This document shows positions 60,976-62,956 of a stretch of 62,956 bases of DNA, one piece after another. The notes under the pieces were generated by a model. It was given only the letters and a program-made list of their open reading frames with translations. It was not told the DNA's origin and ran no database searches. The position numbers and the translations under genes are program-made. Origin of the DNA: an uncultured Hyphomicrobiales bacterium (lineage in GTDB: Bacteria > Pseudomonadota > Alphaproteobacteria > Rhizobiales > Beijerinckiaceae); NCBI GenBank assembly GCA_903884435.1, contig CAISEY010000104.1, positions 1 through 62,956 on the forward strand, read 5' to 3'. How positions within the stretch are numbered: position 1 is the stretch's first letter; each line of letters begins with the position of its first letter.

Positions 60976-61892
60976 GCGACAACACGCTGGTGATCGTGCT
61001 CGTCGCCATTCTCGGCGGCGCCCTGAGGGTCTCGACGCCCTTCATGTTCGTCGCGCTCGGGGAATGCCTCACGGAGAAATCGGGCCGCGTCAATCTCGGA
61101 CTCGAGGGGACGCTGGTGCTTGGCGCCATGTCGGCCTACGCGACGTCCTATCACACCGGGTCGCCATGGCTTGGCGTTCTCGCCGCGGGCCTCGCTGGCG
61201 CCGCGCTTGGCGCGATGCATGGCGCGATTTGCGGGCTGCCCAGGGTCAACGACATCGCCATCGGCATCGCAATGATGCTGTTCGGAACCGGCCTCGCCTT
61301 CTTCTTCGGCAAGGCCTACATCCAGCCGACGGCGCCGCGTCTCGGTTCGATTCCGTTTGGCGGCTGGTCCTCGAACCCGCAACTCGTTCAGGCTCTTCAG
61401 GTCAGTCCGTTGCTCGTCGTTGGCGTCGCCATCGCCATTTTGATGTGGTGGGCGTTCGCCAACACGAGATGGGGCCTGATCCTGCGCATGACCGGCGACA
61501 GCGCCCCGGCGGCGCTGGCGATGGGCGTTTCCGTCGATCTCGTGCGCTTTCTCGCGACGACCGCCGGCGGCTTTCTCGCGGGCGTTGGCGGCGCGTTCCT
61601 GTCGCTCTTCTATCCAGGGTCGTGGACGCAGGGCCTGTCCTCGGGCCAGGGATTGATGGCGGTGGCGCTGGTGATTTTCGCGCGCTGGAATCCACTGCGC
61701 TGCGTCGCGGCGGCGTTTCTCTTCGGCGCGGCGGGGGCCATCGGGCCGGCGCTGCAATCGGTGGGCGTCACACAGGGGTATTATTTCTTCAACGCGGCGC
61801 CCTACATCCTCACGCTCTTCATCATGATCGCCTCCGCCGGATCGAAACGCGCCGCGCGCGCCGCGCCCGGCGAACTGTCCATCACGAAATGA
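60972..61892 (+). CDS. ABC transporter permease, BMP/nucleoside-type (second)
   Basis: A 306-residue membrane protein with about eight hydrophobic segments. [22 protein letters not shown] matches the conserved motif of the second BMP permease (YufQ-type). Start 60972 overlaps the first permease by 4 nt. It ends 7 nt before the GTG of the cysteine hydrolase. Role as above. Confidence 0.92.
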   Translation: MSDNTLVIVLVAILGGALRVSTPFMFVALGECLTEKSGRVNLGLEGTLVLGAMSAYATSYHTGSPWLGVLAAGLAGAALGAMHGAICGLPRVNDIAIGIAMMLFGTGLAFFFGKAYIQPTAPRLGSIPFGGWSSNPQLVQALQVSPLLVVGVAIAILMWWAFANTRWGLILRMTGDSAPAALAMGVSVDLVRFLATTAGGFLAGVGGAFLSLFYPGSWTQGLSSGQGLMAVALVIFARWNPLRCVAAAFLFGAAGAIGPALQSVGVTQGYYFFNAAPYILTLFIMIASAGSKRAARAAPGELSITK

Positions 61893-61899
61893 GGGATCC

Positions 61900-62583
61900 G
61901 TGACGCGAAGATTCATCCCCGCCGACCCCTATGAATGGCCCTTCGATGGCGATCTTTCGCCCGCCAACACGGCGCTGGTCATCATCGACATGCAGACGGA
62001 TTTTTGCGGCGTCGGCGGCTATGTCGACGCGATGGGCTACGACATCGGATTGACGCGCGCGCCGATTGGCCCGATCCGCGAGACGCTCGCCTTCGCGCGG
62101 GCGCGCGGCTACCACGTCATCCACACCCGCGAGGGACATCGCCCGGATCTTTCCGACTTGCCGGCCAACAAGAAGTGGCGTTCCCGCCGCGTTGGCGCGG
62201 GCATCGGCGAGCCCGGTCCTTGCGGGCGCGTTCTGGTGCGTGGCGAACCGGGCTGGGAGATCATTCCCGAACTCGCGCCGCTGCCGGGCGAACCCGTCGT
62301 CGACAAGCCGGGCAAGGGATCGTTTTGCGCCACCGACCTTGAGTTGCTGCTGCGCTGCCGGGGAATTCGCAATCTCCTGTTGTCGGGCATCACCACGGAC
62401 GTGTGCGTTCACACGACCATGCGCGAGGCCAACGATCGCGGCTTCGAATGCCTGATCCTCGAGGATTGCACAGGCGCGACGGACAGGGGCAACTATCTCG
62501 CCGCCCTCAAGATGGTCGAGATGCAGGGCGGCGTGTTCGGCGCCGTTGCCACCTCCACCGCCGTGATCGAGGCGATCTCTTGA
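61900..62583 (+). CDS. Cysteine hydrolase, isochorismatase fold (biuret/ureidoacrylate hydrolase-like)
   Basis: A 227-residue enzyme. Asp30 ([11 protein letters not shown]), Lys136/Lys139 ([10 protein letters not shown]) and Cys169 ([14 protein letters not shown]) form the cysteine hydrolase triad. [17 protein letters not shown] and the KPGKGSF stretch are as in biuret amidohydrolase and RutB-like proteins. The GTG start has GAGGG 4 nt upstream. It is located inside the transporter operon, between permease 2 and the ATPase, so it probably acts on the imported compound or its breakdown product, releasing ammonia or a ureido acid. Confidence 0.88.
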   Translation: MTRRFIPADPYEWPFDGDLSPANTALVIIDMQTDFCGVGGYVDAMGYDIGLTRAPIGPIRETLAFARARGYHVIHTREGHRPDLSDLPANKKWRSRRVGAGIGEPGPCGRVLVRGEPGWEIIPELAPLPGEPVVDKPGKGSFCATDLELLLRCRGIRNLLLSGITTDVCVHTTMREANDRGFECLILEDCTGATDRGNYLAALKMVEMQGGVFGAVATSTAVIEAIS

Positions 62584-62956
62584 CCGCGCCCTCGATGGAG
62601 TGGCTGGGCTTCTCCAAGCGCTTCGGCGGGCTGACCGCGCTCGACAATGTCTCGGTCAAGATCAAGGCCGGCGGCTTCCACGCACTGCTGGGCGAGAATG
62701 GCGCGGGCAAGAGCACGCTCGTCAAATGCGCCATGGGCTATTACAGCGCCGACGAGGGCGAGATCCTGCTGAACGGGCGGCAGGTCACCATCGACCATCC
62801 GCGTCAGGCGCATGAGCTGGGCCTCGGCATGGTCTACCAGCACTTCACGCTGGTGCCGAACATGACCGTGCTGGAGAATTTCGTGCTGTCGCGCGGCGAC
62901 CTGCCGGCGGTGATCGACTGGGGCAGTGAGCGCAAGATCCTGCGCGACTTCTTCTC
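62580..62956 (+). CDS. ABC transporter ATP-binding protein, BMP/nucleoside-type, N-terminal part
   Basis: A partial gene running off the right end; about 125 codons are visible. [13 protein letters not shown] (Walker A) follows [18 protein letters not shown], and [19 protein letters not shown] contains the Q-loop, as in the first domain of the two-domain ATPases of the BmpC/RbsA class. TTG 62580 overlaps the hydrolase stop as TTGA and has GAGG 8 nt upstream; ATG 62595 lacks a ribosome site. It completes the importer with the SBP and two permeases. Confidence 0.9.
   Translation, partial: MTAPSMEWLGFSKRFGGLTALDNVSVKIKAGGFHALLGENGAGKSTLVKCAMGYYSADEGEILLNGRQVTIDHPRQAHELGLGMVYQHFTLVPNMTVLENFVLSRGDLPAVIDWGSERKILRDFF

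Noticed and set aside
1-62956. Mobile elements, tRNA genes, CRISPR or phage remnants
   Set aside because: Gaps between genes are short (the longest is 303 bp), no transposase or integrase motifs appear, and no periodic direct repeats were seen. A small tRNA could still be missed by eye.

Overview
The window is about 63 kb of GC-rich DNA (roughly two thirds G+C by eye). Genes are tightly packed, 4-nt ATGA-type overlaps are common, and several genes start with GTG or TTG. Codon choice (GCG, CGC, GAC, CTC) and gene content suggest an alphaproteobacterium, most likely of the Hyphomicrobiales (Rhizobiales); this is an inference from style, not from a marker gene. I see no rRNA, tRNA, insertion sequence, phage gene, CRISPR array or origin. 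Almost every gene is catabolic or transport-related. The one classical housekeeping enzyme is phosphoglycerate mutase (gpmI). I recognise no transcriptional regulator anywhere.

Layout. 1-2813 (+): end of a molybdenum hydroxylase, an iron-type substrate-binding protein (SBP) and a LigI-like lactonase. 2836-6374 (-): a TctC-type SBP ahead of an SsuBC-type ABC transporter with two different permeases. 6558-12664 (+): SsuA-type SBP, 2OG-Fe(II)-type oxygenase, UbiD decarboxylase, TctC SBP, cupin, class II aldolase. 12708-16294 (-): two degenerate M24 proteins and an MmgE/PrpD protein. 16522-21745 (+): DUF2848 protein, FAD monooxygenase, second UbiD, cupin, luciferase-like oxidoreductase. 21755-22777 (-): TctC SBP. 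22836-29624 (+): CoxG/M/S/L-type molybdenum hydroxylase, alpha/beta hydrolase, third UbiD. 29626-35110 (-): FAH hydrolase, pirin, FAD oxidoreductase, gpmI, 2-hydroxyacid dehydrogenase. 35242-43801: alternating short operons with three TctC SBPs, a phthalate-dioxygenase-type Rieske oxygenase, a DUF1080 protein, a salicylate/6-hydroxynicotinate-type monooxygenase, SDR, isochorismatase-like hydrolase and cupin. 43818-47443 (-): lone molybdenum hydroxylase large subunit and a MetE-like protein. 47527-50783 (+): three SsuA-type SBPs, two of them a tandem duplication. 50814-58368 (-): 8-oxoguanine deaminase, alpha-hydroxyacid oxidase, two NtaA/DmoA-type monooxygenases, aldolase, SBP. 58672-62956 (+): a BMP/nucleoside-type ABC transporter with an embedded biuret-hydrolase-like gene, running off the end.

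How it may work. The enzymes look like repeated modules for oxidising, hydroxylating and decarboxylating aromatic or N-heteroaromatic acids: three UbiD-type (prenyl-FMN) decarboxylases, three molybdenum hydroxylase large subunits, Rieske, 2OG-Fe, FAD and FMN oxygenases, and several ring-cleavage-product hydrolases. Thirteen periplasmic binding proteins face only two membrane translocators, so most SBPs must share a translocator encoded elsewhere or act as sensors. The right end looks like a separate nitrogen-scavenging locus (purine uptake, 8-oxoguanine deaminase, amidohydrolase). A textbook sigma-54 promoter (TGGCAC-N5-TTGC) lies upstream of its transporter. All eight convergent gene junctions carry an inverted repeat at or around the stop codons.
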